Assembly: GCA_018056545.1 (NCBI GenBank)
Contig: JAGPFL010000009.1
Coordinates: forward strand, 1-37,253
Origin: Syntrophobacterales bacterium
GTDB taxonomy: Bacteria; Desulfobacterota; Syntrophia; Syntrophales; UBA8958
Direction: 5' to 3'
DNA length: 37,253 nt
Below are positions 28,591 to 36,861 of this stretch, in pieces; the first letter of the stretch is position 1, and the number at the start of each line of letters is the position of its first letter. Under the pieces are notes generated by a model. It ran no database searches. It worked only from the letters and a program-made list of their open reading frames with translations, and had not been told where the DNA came from. Made by a program: the position numbers and the translations under genes.

Positions 28591-30768
28591 TTATCCCGGC
28601 AGGGCCAGCAAGTAAAACTTGCTGTTGTTCCAAACCATGCGGGCCTCCGGGAAAGACCGTCGCAGGGTTGTCACATTGCTCTTCCCTTCCGTAACGGCAA
28701 ATGAAACACAACCAGAGAGAGACTCTTTCGCAAACGACGCCCCCCATGCCTGATAGCCGTCTCTCTCCCCGCGCACCGGCGTTTGTTTTTCCGATGGGGG
28801 CAGCGCCACCCTGCCTATCGATCGCGATTCCGGCCCATCCGCCGGCGGCGATACCCTCGACGGTTTTTCTCCGGTTTCCGCCCCCCGGCGGCAGGAGCCG
28901 ACAGCACGGATAAACTCTTCCTCGGTGGGAAATAACTCTGCCCGTTCCCGGGGCGAAATTCGATCCGCCCCGAATTTCAGTTCGCCCAGATCCTCTACGA
29001 TGGGGGTCTTCCTTCCCGTGTAGAAATCAAGGCCATACATGGTCAGGCGATACTGGTAAAGAACGGCCCCGGCGGGGACATGTTCCCGGACGGCCCGCAC
29101 CACGTCCAATGCCGATTTGCCCGGTGTCAGGTAGTGAGAGAGGGAAGGGAGTAAGCTGAGGAGATAAATGGCGAAAAGCAGATAAAGGGAAGCAAACCAG
29201 CCCCTTTTTCCCTGCCGGCGGATCCTTTCGGGGATAAAAAGGATTGCCGCCGCAGCCAGGAGGGGAAGGGAGAGCCACAGCCAGTTCCCCCGTGGGGGGC
29301 CGAGCTCCCGGTATTCCGGCACGAAGAGGGGAACGAACACCACGGCACCCAGGGAGAGCGATAGGAGCACCGCCGGGACTAAGGTCCATGATGGCAGCTT
29401 AACTGTTCCCATACTGTCTGCAGGGCCGACGATACCTTCCCCGGCCTCGCGGCCGGCGGGAAAACTATCATAACATTGAAAGAGGCGTCCCAAGATCACG
29501 GCAAACGGTAAAACCGCCGGGGCAATGTAAGACGCCAGTTTCGACGATGAAAGGGAAAAGAAAAGGAGGATGAATCCCGACCAGACGATGAACAGACGTG
29601 ATTCCTCCCGGGAGAACATACGGTTCGGTTGGTGCCCGCCGGTGTCCGGTCCCGGCGTATCTGACGGCACTGCCTCATCAACACCGTACTGTCCCGAAGC
29701 TGTGTTTCTGGTCCGCCGCCACCCCGCCCAGGCCGGGACAAGGTAGGCCCACCAGGGGGTAATCCCCAGGAGAATCACCGGCAAATAATACCAGAAGGGC
29801 TCGACTCGTTCGTGGATCTTTGTCGTATAACGAAGAAAATGCTCGTGGATGAAAAAGAACCAGAAGAAATCGGGATTGGCCCGCTGCACCATCACCAGCC
29901 ATAATCCCACGGGCAGGGAGAAGATCAGGACCCCCCGCAGGGAAAGGAGGCGTCCGATATCCCGCCATCGCCGGGACCAGAGAAGCCACAGGACAATCAC
30001 GGTGGGAGGGAATATCGCCCCGATTACCCCTTTGGTAAGAAAGGCAAGGGCACAGGCGGCGTAAAAAAGATCCCGCCATTTCCTGTTCCCGACATCACCA
30101 AACGCTCCTTTCCTCAATGGGACGCTTGCATCCCCTCCCCTTCCTTCAATGTCGCCTTTGACGCCGTCGGAACTACTGTCGAAGCTTCTCTCCGTCGGGA
30201 CCGGCCCTGCCTCCCTTCGCAGGGGGGTAAAAAAGCGGTAGCCGCACCAGATGGCCAGGCACAGAAAGAACGTCAAGGGCATATCGAGGATATTGATCCG
30301 GCCCAGGGCAAAGGGGAGGAGACTCACCGACAGGACGGCGGCACTGTAAATTCCCACCCTTCGCCCATAAAGGAAAGCGCCCATGTTGAAGACCAGGAGA
30401 ATGCCTCCCCAGGCACATAGACCGGCGAAGAGCCGGGCCGCAAAGGCATTTTCCCCAAAGACCTTGAAAAACGCCGCCGTCACCCAGTAGGCCAGGGGTG
30501 GTTTTTCCAGATAAGCCACTCCCTTGAGATGAGGGGTTACATAATCCCCGGTCAAATTCATATATTGGGGAATCAGGGCGTAGCGCGTCTCGTCGGGTTC
30601 CATGAGGGGCATGACGGGGAGGGAGACAACAAAGAGGACCAGTGGGAGGAGGAACAGGACGAAAAAGGGGCTTAGAATCCATGCCGTCCAGCGGCTTTCC
30701 ACGCCAGCTGCCGGGGATGGCCGCCCCGGCGGTCGCAGCAGAGAGACGTCGTCATTACACTTCATCAT
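28591..30768 (-). CDS. arnT: ArnT-like lipid A aminoarabinose transferase (GT83), with insertions
   Basis: A 725-residue polytopic membrane glycosyltransferase of the PMT/ArnT group, which moves a lipid-linked sugar to a periplasmic acceptor, here presumably L-Ara4N to lipid A. The catalytic first loop contains MEPDETRYALIPQYM with the acidic pair and then GVAYLEKPPLAYWVTAAFF. E. coli ArnT has about 550 residues; the excess lies in several hydrophilic inserts near residues 185-225, 360-395, 430-455 and 655-700. Distance from the arn operon (21 kb) leaves the donor sugar to inference; a different lipid-linked sugar is possible. The next gene upstream encodes a GT9 transferase, consistent with LPS work. 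Confidence 0.8.
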   Translation of the reverse strand: MMKCNDDVSLLRPPGRPSPAAGVESRWTAWILSPFFVLFLLPLVLFVVSLPVMPLMEPDETRYALIPQYMNLTGDYVTPHLKGVAYLEKPPLAYWVTAAFFKVFGENAFAARLFAGLCAWGGILLVFNMGAFLYGRRVGIYSAAVLSVSLLPFALGRINILDMPLTFFLCLAIWCGYRFFTPLRREAGPVPTERSFDSSSDGVKGDIEGRGGDASVPLRKGAFGDVGNRKWRDLFYAACALAFLTKGVIGAIFPPTVIVLWLLWSRRWRDIGRLLSLRGVLIFSLPVGLWLVMVQRANPDFFWFFFIHEHFLRYTTKIHERVEPFWYYLPVILLGITPWWAYLVPAWAGWRRTRNTASGQYGVDEAVPSDTPGPDTGGHQPNRMFSREESRLFIVWSGFILLFFSLSSSKLASYIAPAVLPFAVILGRLFQCYDSFPAGREAGEGIVGPADSMGTVKLPSWTLVPAVLLSLSLGAVVFVPLFVPEYRELGPPRGNWLWLSLPLLAAAAILFIPERIRRQGKRGWFASLYLLFAIYLLSLLPSLSHYLTPGKSALDVVRAVREHVPAGAVLYQYRLTMYGLDFYTGRKTPIVEDLGELKFGADRISPRERAELFPTEEEFIRAVGSCRRGAETGEKPSRVSPPADGPESRSIGRVALPPSEKQTPVRGERDGYQAWGASFAKESLSGCVSFAVTEGKSNVTTLRRSFPEARMVWNNSKFYLLALPG

Positions 30769-30851
30769 CAGCAGTTCAAAAATCGTTTTCGCATCTGGTC
30801 GGCTTCTATACGAGTCACACTGTTTCAGGGGTTCGGCGGTGCTCCTGTCGC

Positions 30852-32261
30852 TTATCCCCCTTCGCCGATTTCGTCCCTACCGGGACACCCGGCAGAGGGT
30901 CGTTTTGCCGCCAGGGCGGCGGCGACCTTGGCGTAAACTTCCTCCACCGTTATAGATTGCATGCAGAGATTGTTGACGCAGGGAGAGAAACGATGGTTGA
31001 ACACGTTGACACAGGGGCTGCAGGCCAGACGGGGCTGGATCACGTCAAAGCGGCCGCCGATGGCCCCGAAGAGGGCCGGGGTCTCCGGGCCGTACATGAC
31101 AATGCTGTGGATGGGCGTCAGGGAGGCGAAATGGCCTGGTCCGCTGTCGTTTGTCACCAAGACGTCGGCCATACTGTAGAGGACGAGCAGTTCTCGAAGA
31201 GTCGTCTTCCCCGCCAGGGAGGCCACTCGGGGCGACAACCCCACGGTGGTTTCGTGTCCGGCCCTATCACCTCTTGTTCCGTCCGTCGCCGGCGGGAGCG
31301 ATGGCACCGGAGTCACGGTGGTTTCCTCCACCTCGTACGCCGGGTCATGCTTTCCTTCCCGGCCTTCTCTTCCCTCTTGCCGCAGCGCTTCCCCGATCCG
31401 GCGGCTTAACGCCTCCGCCGCTTCCCGTTCCGAAGGAGCCCCGGTGATGACGATGGCGGCATCGGGATGACGCGCCAGGATCACCCTTCCCAGTTCTTCG
31501 AAACGTTCCGTCGGCCATTTGCGCAGGGGGAGCATGTCGCTGGCGTTGGGATTGAGCAGAACGACCGACCCCTTTTCCCAATCCGGGAGCTCTTGTCGCA
31601 ACAATTCGCGAACCCGCCGGCGCTCCCGCTCCTCCGGCACAAAGACCGGCAGGACCTCGGTAAAGTCCCGGACGTCCAACTTCATCATGGGCAGGTCATC
31701 GGGATCGGCCGTCAGGGCCGCCACGAGGAGGTGGTAGAATTTCGCCGTATGGAGATAGGGGTTGTATTGCACCCGGTGGGTGAGGAGATCGCCCCGGTAG
31801 GGGGCCTCGCTGGTAAAGCGGTGGAGACCCACCCGGCGCCGCGCTCCCGTGAGAAAGGCGAGAATCGCCGACGCCCGGGCGAAGAATTCCATGTCCACCG
31901 TGGCGTCGATCTGCAGATGCCAAACCTCTTTGAGCATGTGCCAGACGTCCCAGAGAAAGACCCCGAAGGTCTGATGGCGGATGGGAAAGACGTTCTCCGG
32001 GGGCACCAGATCCAGGATGTCGAGAATCGGGCGGTTTTCCTCGAAAACGCAGAAATAGACGTTCTCCCGGCCCACCATCTCCACGGCCCGTTTCAGGGCG
32101 CTGTAGGCCAGAACCGTCGCCCCCTGCTCGATGAGTTTGAGGAAGAGGATCTTCCGCACCGGCTTCGCGGTGTTGTCCTGTCCCTTCCCCAGGGCATCCC
32201 CGAGGCGGCGCACCCCTGTGAGGACGAAACAGGCCAAACGCCCCATCCAAATATCGATCAT
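30852..32261 (-). CDS. Glycosyltransferase family 9 (heptosyltransferase-like)
   Basis: A GT9 protein of about 469 residues, the family of LPS-core heptosyltransferases working on the cytoplasmic face. The C-terminal nucleotide-sugar site shows VTNDSGPGHFASL and YGPETPALFG; VLLNPNASDMLPLRKWP is the domain linker region. Between RRIGEALR and SLAGKTTLREL lies a foreign-looking insert of about 55 residues in which ETTV occurs twice. A cysteine cluster (CSPCVNVFNHRFSPC) near the C-terminus may bind metal. I chose ATG 32261; a TTG at 32282, behind GGGGG, is in frame and also possible. It lies 83 bases upstream of arnT and is probably co-transcribed with it. Confidence 0.82.
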   Translation of the reverse strand: MIDIWMGRLACFVLTGVRRLGDALGKGQDNTAKPVRKILFLKLIEQGATVLAYSALKRAVEMVGRENVYFCVFEENRPILDILDLVPPENVFPIRHQTFGVFLWDVWHMLKEVWHLQIDATVDMEFFARASAILAFLTGARRRVGLHRFTSEAPYRGDLLTHRVQYNPYLHTAKFYHLLVAALTADPDDLPMMKLDVRDFTEVLPVFVPEERERRRVRELLRQELPDWEKGSVVLLNPNASDMLPLRKWPTERFEELGRVILARHPDAAIVITGAPSEREAAEALSRRIGEALRQEGREGREGKHDPAYEVEETTVTPVPSLPPATDGTRGDRAGHETTVGLSPRVASLAGKTTLRELLVLYSMADVLVTNDSGPGHFASLTPIHSIVMYGPETPALFGAIGGRFDVIQPRLACSPCVNVFNHRFSPCVNNLCMQSITVEEVYAKVAAALAAKRPSAGCPGRDEIGEGG

Positions 32262-32510
32262 CCTAATCGTTTCCGGATTCAATAATCACAATCCCCCGTG
32301 AAAAGTCATTCTGCCTTAACCAGAAATCGACGGCACTGTCAAACTATGATTTTTCCCAAGCCCGGTCAGGACGGCATCCGGCTTTTTGTCTTTCTTGTTA
32401 ACATGGTTTTTGTGCACTATCTATATACTGATGACGTCTTACCGACGGCGCCGCTTGCGTTCACCGGTTTTTTATGCCATGGAAAACGAAACAAAACGGA
32501 GGAGACCACC

Positions 32511-32861
32511 ATGAAGATCACTCACTACGAGGATATCGAGGCCCGGCATTTCGACACCGAGGCGGCCCGGGCCCTCTCCGGGCGGGTGCTCATCGGCAAG
32601 GCCGACGGCGCCGACCATTTCTGCATGCGTCTGTTCGAATTTCAGCCGGGGGGATACTCGCCGCGTCACACCCATCCCTGGGAACATGAGATCTTCTTCC
32701 ATGCCGGTCAGGGAGAGGTCTTCGCCAACGGCGCCTGGACGTCCGTCCAGGCCGGCTGTGCCGTCTTCGTGCCCCCGGGCGTGGAGCACCAGGTCAGAAA
32801 CACCGGGGCGGATAAACTGATCATGATCTGCCTGGTTCCCCCGGCGGCACCGGAACTTTGA
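32511..32861 (+). CDS. Cupin-domain protein
   Basis: A 116-residue single-domain cupin. Motif 1 is HTHPWEHEIFFHAGQGEVFANG (shown here by HTHPWEHE and the glycine of GQGE) and motif 2 is VPPGVEHQVRN; together they supply three histidines and a glutamate for a metal ion. Small cupins of this kind act as dioxygenases, isomerases or sensors; no substrate can be read. GGAGGAG six bases before the ATG at 32511 makes the start firm although the frame is open from 32298. The 228-base gap upstream separates it from the divergent GT9 gene and must hold both promoters. Confidence 0.85.
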   Translation: MKITHYEDIEARHFDTEAARALSGRVLIGKADGADHFCMRLFEFQPGGYSPRHTHPWEHEIFFHAGQGEVFANGAWTSVQAGCAVFVPPGVEHQVRNTGADKLIMICLVPPAAPEL

Positions 32862-32998
32862 ACCGGCTCTCCCCGGGAAATAAGCAGGCATCCCCGGACA
32901 ATCCCAGAGGTTTTCCGCGATAACGGAGAGGTAAATCAGTTATATGGCATAAATGTTGTTGATTCAATGATTTCAAATACTTGATGAGGATTTTTCCG

Positions 32999-33484
32999 AT
33001 GAAAACAAAACAGTGGGACAAGGCTCCGGAGATGCAGATCGACCCCGGCAAATTGTATCAGGTAACCATGGAAACCAGCCAGGGGGATATAGAATTGGAA
33101 CTCTATCCCCAATACGCACCGAAGACCGTCAACAACTTCGTCTTCCTGATCCGGGAAGGATACTATGACGGCGTAACCTTTCACCGGGTGATCAAAAATT
33201 TCGTCATCCAGGGAGGCGACCCGACGGGAACGGGCCGCGGCGGACCCGGTTATCAGTTCGCAGACGAATTCCGGGGCAACCCCCTGAAACACGAAACCGG
33301 CGTGATTTCCATGGCCAATGCCGGCCCGGGGACCAACGGCAGCCAATTCTTCATCACCCACTCCCCTCAGCCCCATCTGGACGGACACCATACCGTATTC
33401 GGCAAGGTGGTCCGGGGACAGGAGGTGGTCAACGCCATCAAGCCGGGGGACTGGATGGAGAAGGTGACGGTCCGGGAGGCCTGA
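32999..33484 (+). CDS. Peptidyl-prolyl cis-trans isomerase, cyclophilin type
   Basis: A 161-residue cytoplasmic cyclophilin that speeds proline isomerisation in folding proteins. The catalytic core reads [19 protein letters not shown] with the arginine of FHRV, and [20 protein letters not shown], where a histidine/leucine pair stands in place of the usual tryptophan, as in many bacterial forms. No signal peptide is seen. I chose ATG 32999, nine bases after GAGGA; upstream TTG 32981 and ATG 32984 are in frame but lack a site. A short hairpin (33535-33549) after the stop could terminate it. Confidence 0.9.
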   Translation: MKTKQWDKAPEMQIDPGKLYQVTMETSQGDIELELYPQYAPKTVNNFVFLIREGYYDGVTFHRVIKNFVIQGGDPTGTGRGGPGYQFADEFRGNPLKHETGVISMANAGPGTNGSQFFITHSPQPHLDGHHTVFGKVVRGQEVVNAIKPGDWMEKVTVREA

Positions 33485-33534
33485 TTCCGGGCACAAAGGA
33501 AGGGTGTCTGTCCCACCGAGTTTCCAACCACCAA

Positions 33535-33549
33535 GCCCGTTTGACGGGC
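33535..33549 (+). terminator. Short hairpin after the cyclophilin gene
   Basis: GCCCGT-TTG-ACGGGC is a perfect six-base stem 50 bases after the stop codon. It lacks a T-run, so termination is uncertain. Confidence 0.4.
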
Positions 33550-33554
33550 ACGAC

Positions 33555-33571
33555 GATAAATGTAATTTATC
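33555..33571. promoter_or_regulatory. Palindrome upstream of the OYE-family gene
   Basis: GATAAAT (33555-33561) and ATTTATC (33565-33571) form a perfect 17-base dyad, AT-rich against the GC-rich background, about 100 bases before the flavin oxidoreductase start. It suits a dimeric repressor. A five-codon ORF behind AAGGAG follows at 33580 and is probably chance. Confidence 0.5.
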
Positions 33572-33673
33572 AAGGAGTTATGGACATTTCAATGTAAAAG
33601 ACAGGAGATATTTGGTTCTCCACGACTTTTATCCGTACTCCGGCATGAGGAAAACATACGGGGAAAGGACGAT

Positions 33674-34786
33674 ATGAAAGCATTATTTTCCATAAGCGCC
33701 ATCAACACCCTGGAGTTGAAGAATCGCTTTGTCCGTTCGGCCACCTGGGAGGGCATGGCGGACGAAGAGGGCCGCCCCCGGCCGCAATATCTGGAAACCA
33801 TGACCGCCCTGGCCCGGGGAGGTGTGGGACTGATCATCACGGGCCACGCCTTCGTCAGTCCCGAAGGGCGGGCCACGCCGTGGCAGTTGGCTATCGATCG
33901 CGACGATTGCCTGACGGGGCTGCAGGAGATAACCGCCGCCGTCCACGCCGCGGGGGGCAAGATCGCGGTCCAGCTTGCCCACGCGGGATTCTTTGCCGCC
34001 GCAGGCATTTCCGGCCGGGACCGTCTGGTCGTTTCCCGGCGGGAAAGCCAGGATCCTTCTCCCCAGAAGGAAATAGACAAAAGGGACGTGCAGGAACTCA
34101 TCGGCGCCTATGCCGCGGCCGCCGGGCGGGCCCGGAAAGCGGGCTTCGACGGCGTCCAGCTCCACATGGCCCACGGCTATCTTTTGAGCCAGTTCCTTTC
34201 GCCGGCCTTCAATCGCCGCAACGACGCTTATGGAGGAGACATCTACAAACGCAGCCGGATTCACCGGGATATCTGCGGGGCCATCCGGGACACCGTGGGA
34301 AAGGATTTCCCCTTGCTGATCAAGCTCAACGCCCAGGATTTCATCGAAAACGGCCTCACCGTCCCGGAGTCGGCCACCGCGGCGCGGCTCATGGTGGAGG
34401 CGGGCGTGGACGCCGTGGAGCTGAGCGGCGGAATGATCATCAGCGGGCGCCTTTCGCCCAGCCGGACAAAAATCAATGCCCCGGAGAAAGAGGCCTATTT
34501 CCGGGAGGAGGCCCGATGGCTGCGGGAAACCGTCCCGGTGCCGCTGCTCCTCGTAGGAGGCAACCGTTCCTATGAAGTCGCCGCCCAACTGGTGGCCGAT
34601 GGGGTCGCCGACTACATATCCCTGAGCCGCCCCCTGATCCGGGAACCGGAGCTCATCCGTCGCTGGCAGGAGGGGGACCGCAAGCCCGCCGCCTGCATCT
34701 CCGACAATCTCTGTTTCGCCCCGGCCTTCGAGGGAAAGGGGATCTACTGCGTCACCCGGGAAAGGGAACTGGCCAAAGGAAAGTGA
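33674..34786 (+). CDS. NADH:flavin oxidoreductase (Old Yellow Enzyme family)
   Basis: A 370-residue FMN-containing TIM-barrel protein. The family marks are LKNRFVRSATWEGMA at the start, QLAHAG (about 97-102), the substrate-binding stretch VQLHMAHGYLLSQFLSPAFN and RNDAYGGD, and the FMN phosphate site VGGNRS and ISLSRPLI near the end. It lacks the C-terminal Fe-S and FAD domains of 2,4-dienoyl-CoA reductase, so it reduces activated double bonds alone, or is one subunit. Two cysteines near the C-terminus (NLCFAPAFEGKGIYC) are like the remnants of the Fe-S-binding region of larger members. GGGGAAAGGA precedes ATG 33674. It is a single gene with its own palindrome upstream. Confidence 0.88.
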   Translation: MKALFSISAINTLELKNRFVRSATWEGMADEEGRPRPQYLETMTALARGGVGLIITGHAFVSPEGRATPWQLAIDRDDCLTGLQEITAAVHAAGGKIAVQLAHAGFFAAAGISGRDRLVVSRRESQDPSPQKEIDKRDVQELIGAYAAAAGRARKAGFDGVQLHMAHGYLLSQFLSPAFNRRNDAYGGDIYKRSRIHRDICGAIRDTVGKDFPLLIKLNAQDFIENGLTVPESATAARLMVEAGVDAVELSGGMIISGRLSPSRTKINAPEKEAYFREEARWLRETVPVPLLLVGGNRSYEVAAQLVADGVADYISLSRPLIREPELIRRWQEGDRKPAACISDNLCFAPAFEGKGIYCVTRERELAKGK

Positions 34787-34837
34787 ATCGGTTCATGCCC
34801 GTCGCCCGGATCAATGGATAACATGAGCAGAAAGCGC

Positions 34838-36562
34838 TCAGGCAGACGCGGCGGCGGTGAACTCCGCTGCCGGCAACAACCGCCATTTCCCTCCGCCCCG
34901 AAGCTCGAGCACCCGGTCATGATACTTAACCAGGCTGGAACGATGGCCGACGCTGACATAGGTCGTACCCGCGTCCTGCAACAGACGGTAGAGCTTTTCT
35001 TCGTTGGCCGCATCCAGGGCGCTGGTCGCCTCGTCGAGTACGGCATAGCGGGGCCGGGACAGGAGCAGCCGGGCGAAGGCAAGGCGCTGTTGTTCTCCCA
35101 GGGAGAGCAAATGGCTCCAGTCCAAAACCGCATCGAAACCGCCGACCCTATCGGGAAGATCGGCGAGATTCACCCTTTCCAAAATTGCCCGCAGTTCTTC
35201 CTCCGTCGCCTCCCGGTCGAGATGGGGATAGAGAAGCTGCTCCCTCAGTGATCCCAGAACCATGTAGGGACGCTGGGGAAGAAAAAGCATCTCCGCCAGC
35301 GGGGGACGGGCAATGACGCCTTCTCCGGCGTTCCATAGCCCGGCGATGGCCCGGAGGACGGAGCTCTTCCCCGCCCCGCTGGGACCGGCGATAAGCAGGT
35401 TGCCGCCCGGGGGGACTTCCGCCGTGGCATTTTTCAGGAGCACCTGCTCACGATTGGGGGTCTGGAGGGTGACGTTCTCCAGGGCGATGCGCGCCTCCTC
35501 CCGGGAAAGGATGGCAGCGGTCAATAACGGGACACCGCCGGCAGGTGGTACCGCCGGTTTGTCGATGGCGGCGGCGAAGGTCTCCAGACGGGTGATGCCC
35601 GCCGCGAAGTTGCTCAACTGCTCGAACTGGGAAACGATGATGGAAAGCGCCCCCAAAACCTGGACAAAAGCGCTTTCCGCCTGGGTGATGACCCCGAATT
35701 TGATTTGCCCGGAGAAGTATAGCGGGGCCATGATCACCACGGGCAACACGAGGATCAGATATTCGTAGCCCTTCGTGAAAAACTCCAGGTTCCGCTCCCA
35801 GCCGATGAGCATGCGGAGATTGCCGATAACCTCCCGCAACCGCCCCTGAACCTGATCTTGTTCCCTCCCTTCCCCGCGGTAAAAGGCGATGGATTCGGCG
35901 TTGTCCCGGATATGCACCAGACCGTAACGAAAGTCCGCCTCCCGGCGTAACTGTTGAAAATTCAAGTGAATCAATCTCTTGCCGAAGAACATCGTCACCA
36001 CCGTTCCCAGGGTGGCATAGGCCACCAGGACCAGCACCAGGGTAACGGAGATACTCCAGAGAATCCCGATGAAGGAGATCAACTGAACCAGGGAGAAGAA
36101 TATTATGGAAAGGAAACCAAGACTGGTGACGGTGAACGAAGAGATATCCTGGGAGATACGCTGATCGGGGTTATCGATGACCTTATCGTCGTTGATATGG
36201 TAATAGGCGCGATTCGTAAAATACCGCGACAGAAAGTGGCTGGTCAGCCAGAGGCGCCAGTTGACCCCGAGTTTCTTCCGGATAAAGGAGTAAAAGACGC
36301 TGACCGGGGTGGCCAGGACAAAGACGCCCAGATAGATAAGGAGGGTGCGGTTGAACTCCGGAAGATTCTTCTCCGCCAGGGCCGTCATGAAATCCCGGCC
36401 TACAAAGTTCAGGACCACATTCAGGATCGTAAAGCCGAAAAGCAGCAGGAGGAGCAACGCCAGCACCCCCCGGGCCTGCCACTTCTCATTGGAAAACCAG
36501 TACAGTCGGGCGATCTCCCAAAAACGCCGCCACAAGTGCCGATCGAAAATATTAGTGTTCAA
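34838..36562 (-). CDS. ABC transporter with fused membrane and ATPase domains (YddA/SbmA-like)
   Basis: A 574-residue half-transporter. The N-terminal membrane domain (about 1-330, six helices) is of the ABC_membrane_2 type shared by YddA, SbmA/BacA and peroxisomal ABCD proteins; NPDQRISQDISSF is the characteristic intracellular motif. The ATPase domain has Walker A GPSGAGKSS (about 392-400), signature LSLGEQQRLAFARLL and Walker B YAVLDEATSALD. It would act as a homodimer in the inner membrane; cargo could be a lipid, acyl-CoA, peptide or cobalamin-like molecule. Start is TTG 36562, supported by GGAGGA just upstream. A hairpin at 36586-36603 lies in its leader. Confidence 0.87.
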   Translation of the reverse strand: MNTNIFDRHLWRRFWEIARLYWFSNEKWQARGVLALLLLLLFGFTILNVVLNFVGRDFMTALAEKNLPEFNRTLLIYLGVFVLATPVSVFYSFIRKKLGVNWRLWLTSHFLSRYFTNRAYYHINDDKVIDNPDQRISQDISSFTVTSLGFLSIIFFSLVQLISFIGILWSISVTLVLVLVAYATLGTVVTMFFGKRLIHLNFQQLRREADFRYGLVHIRDNAESIAFYRGEGREQDQVQGRLREVIGNLRMLIGWERNLEFFTKGYEYLILVLPVVIMAPLYFSGQIKFGVITQAESAFVQVLGALSIIVSQFEQLSNFAAGITRLETFAAAIDKPAVPPAGGVPLLTAAILSREEARIALENVTLQTPNREQVLLKNATAEVPPGGNLLIAGPSGAGKSSVLRAIAGLWNAGEGVIARPPLAEMLFLPQRPYMVLGSLREQLLYPHLDREATEEELRAILERVNLADLPDRVGGFDAVLDWSHLLSLGEQQRLAFARLLLSRPRYAVLDEATSALDAANEEKLYRLLQDAGTTYVSVGHRSSLVKYHDRVLELRGGGKWRLLPAAEFTAAASA

Positions 36563-36585
36563 TGGTTCCTCCCCCGTCCACTACC

Positions 36586-36603
36586 GGCCATCTTTCGATG
36601 GCC
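36586..36603 (-). promoter_or_regulatory. Leader hairpin of the ABC transporter gene
   Basis: GGCCATC and GATGGCC form a perfect seven-base stem with a four-base loop, 23 bases before the TTG start and next to the ribosome site. It could influence translation. The remainder of the 299-base gap to the thiolase terminator shows no gene. Confidence 0.4.
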
Positions 36604-36797
36604 AGGTGATGAGTTCATCCCGCAAAGGGTTCGTAGTGGTGATTGTGCCAAACGCATCAGTCGAATATTACCGACCCTGCGTCCGCCCGCCGCCAATCAG
36701 TACAATAAATATCATGAAATTCCAAATCCATTATTCTGATGGTGATAGATAACGACCCCGTATATTTTTCTCTTCTTGGACAATATAGCCGGATAGG

Positions 36798-36827
36798 AAG
36801 GCCCTCCCCGAAATTGGGGAGGGCCTT
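36798..36827 (-). terminator. Terminator hairpin of the thiolase gene
   Basis: AAGGCCCTCCCC (36798-36809) and GGGGAGGGCCTT (36816-36827) are perfect 12-base inverted repeats with a six-base loop, 34 bases after the thiolase stop. The stem is strong though the T-tail is short. Confidence 0.7.
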
Positions 36828-36861
36828 TAAGGAGGGGGTAGGTGTTAATTGAAACTATGGT

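Noticed and set aside
31241-31325. Repeated CACGGTGGTTTC considered as a CRISPR or integration repeat
   Set aside because: Only two copies, short, and both inside a continuous coding frame.
33580-33597. Five-codon ORF behind AAGGAG upstream of the OYE gene
   Set aside because: Too short and without amino-acid bias to be called a leader peptide.
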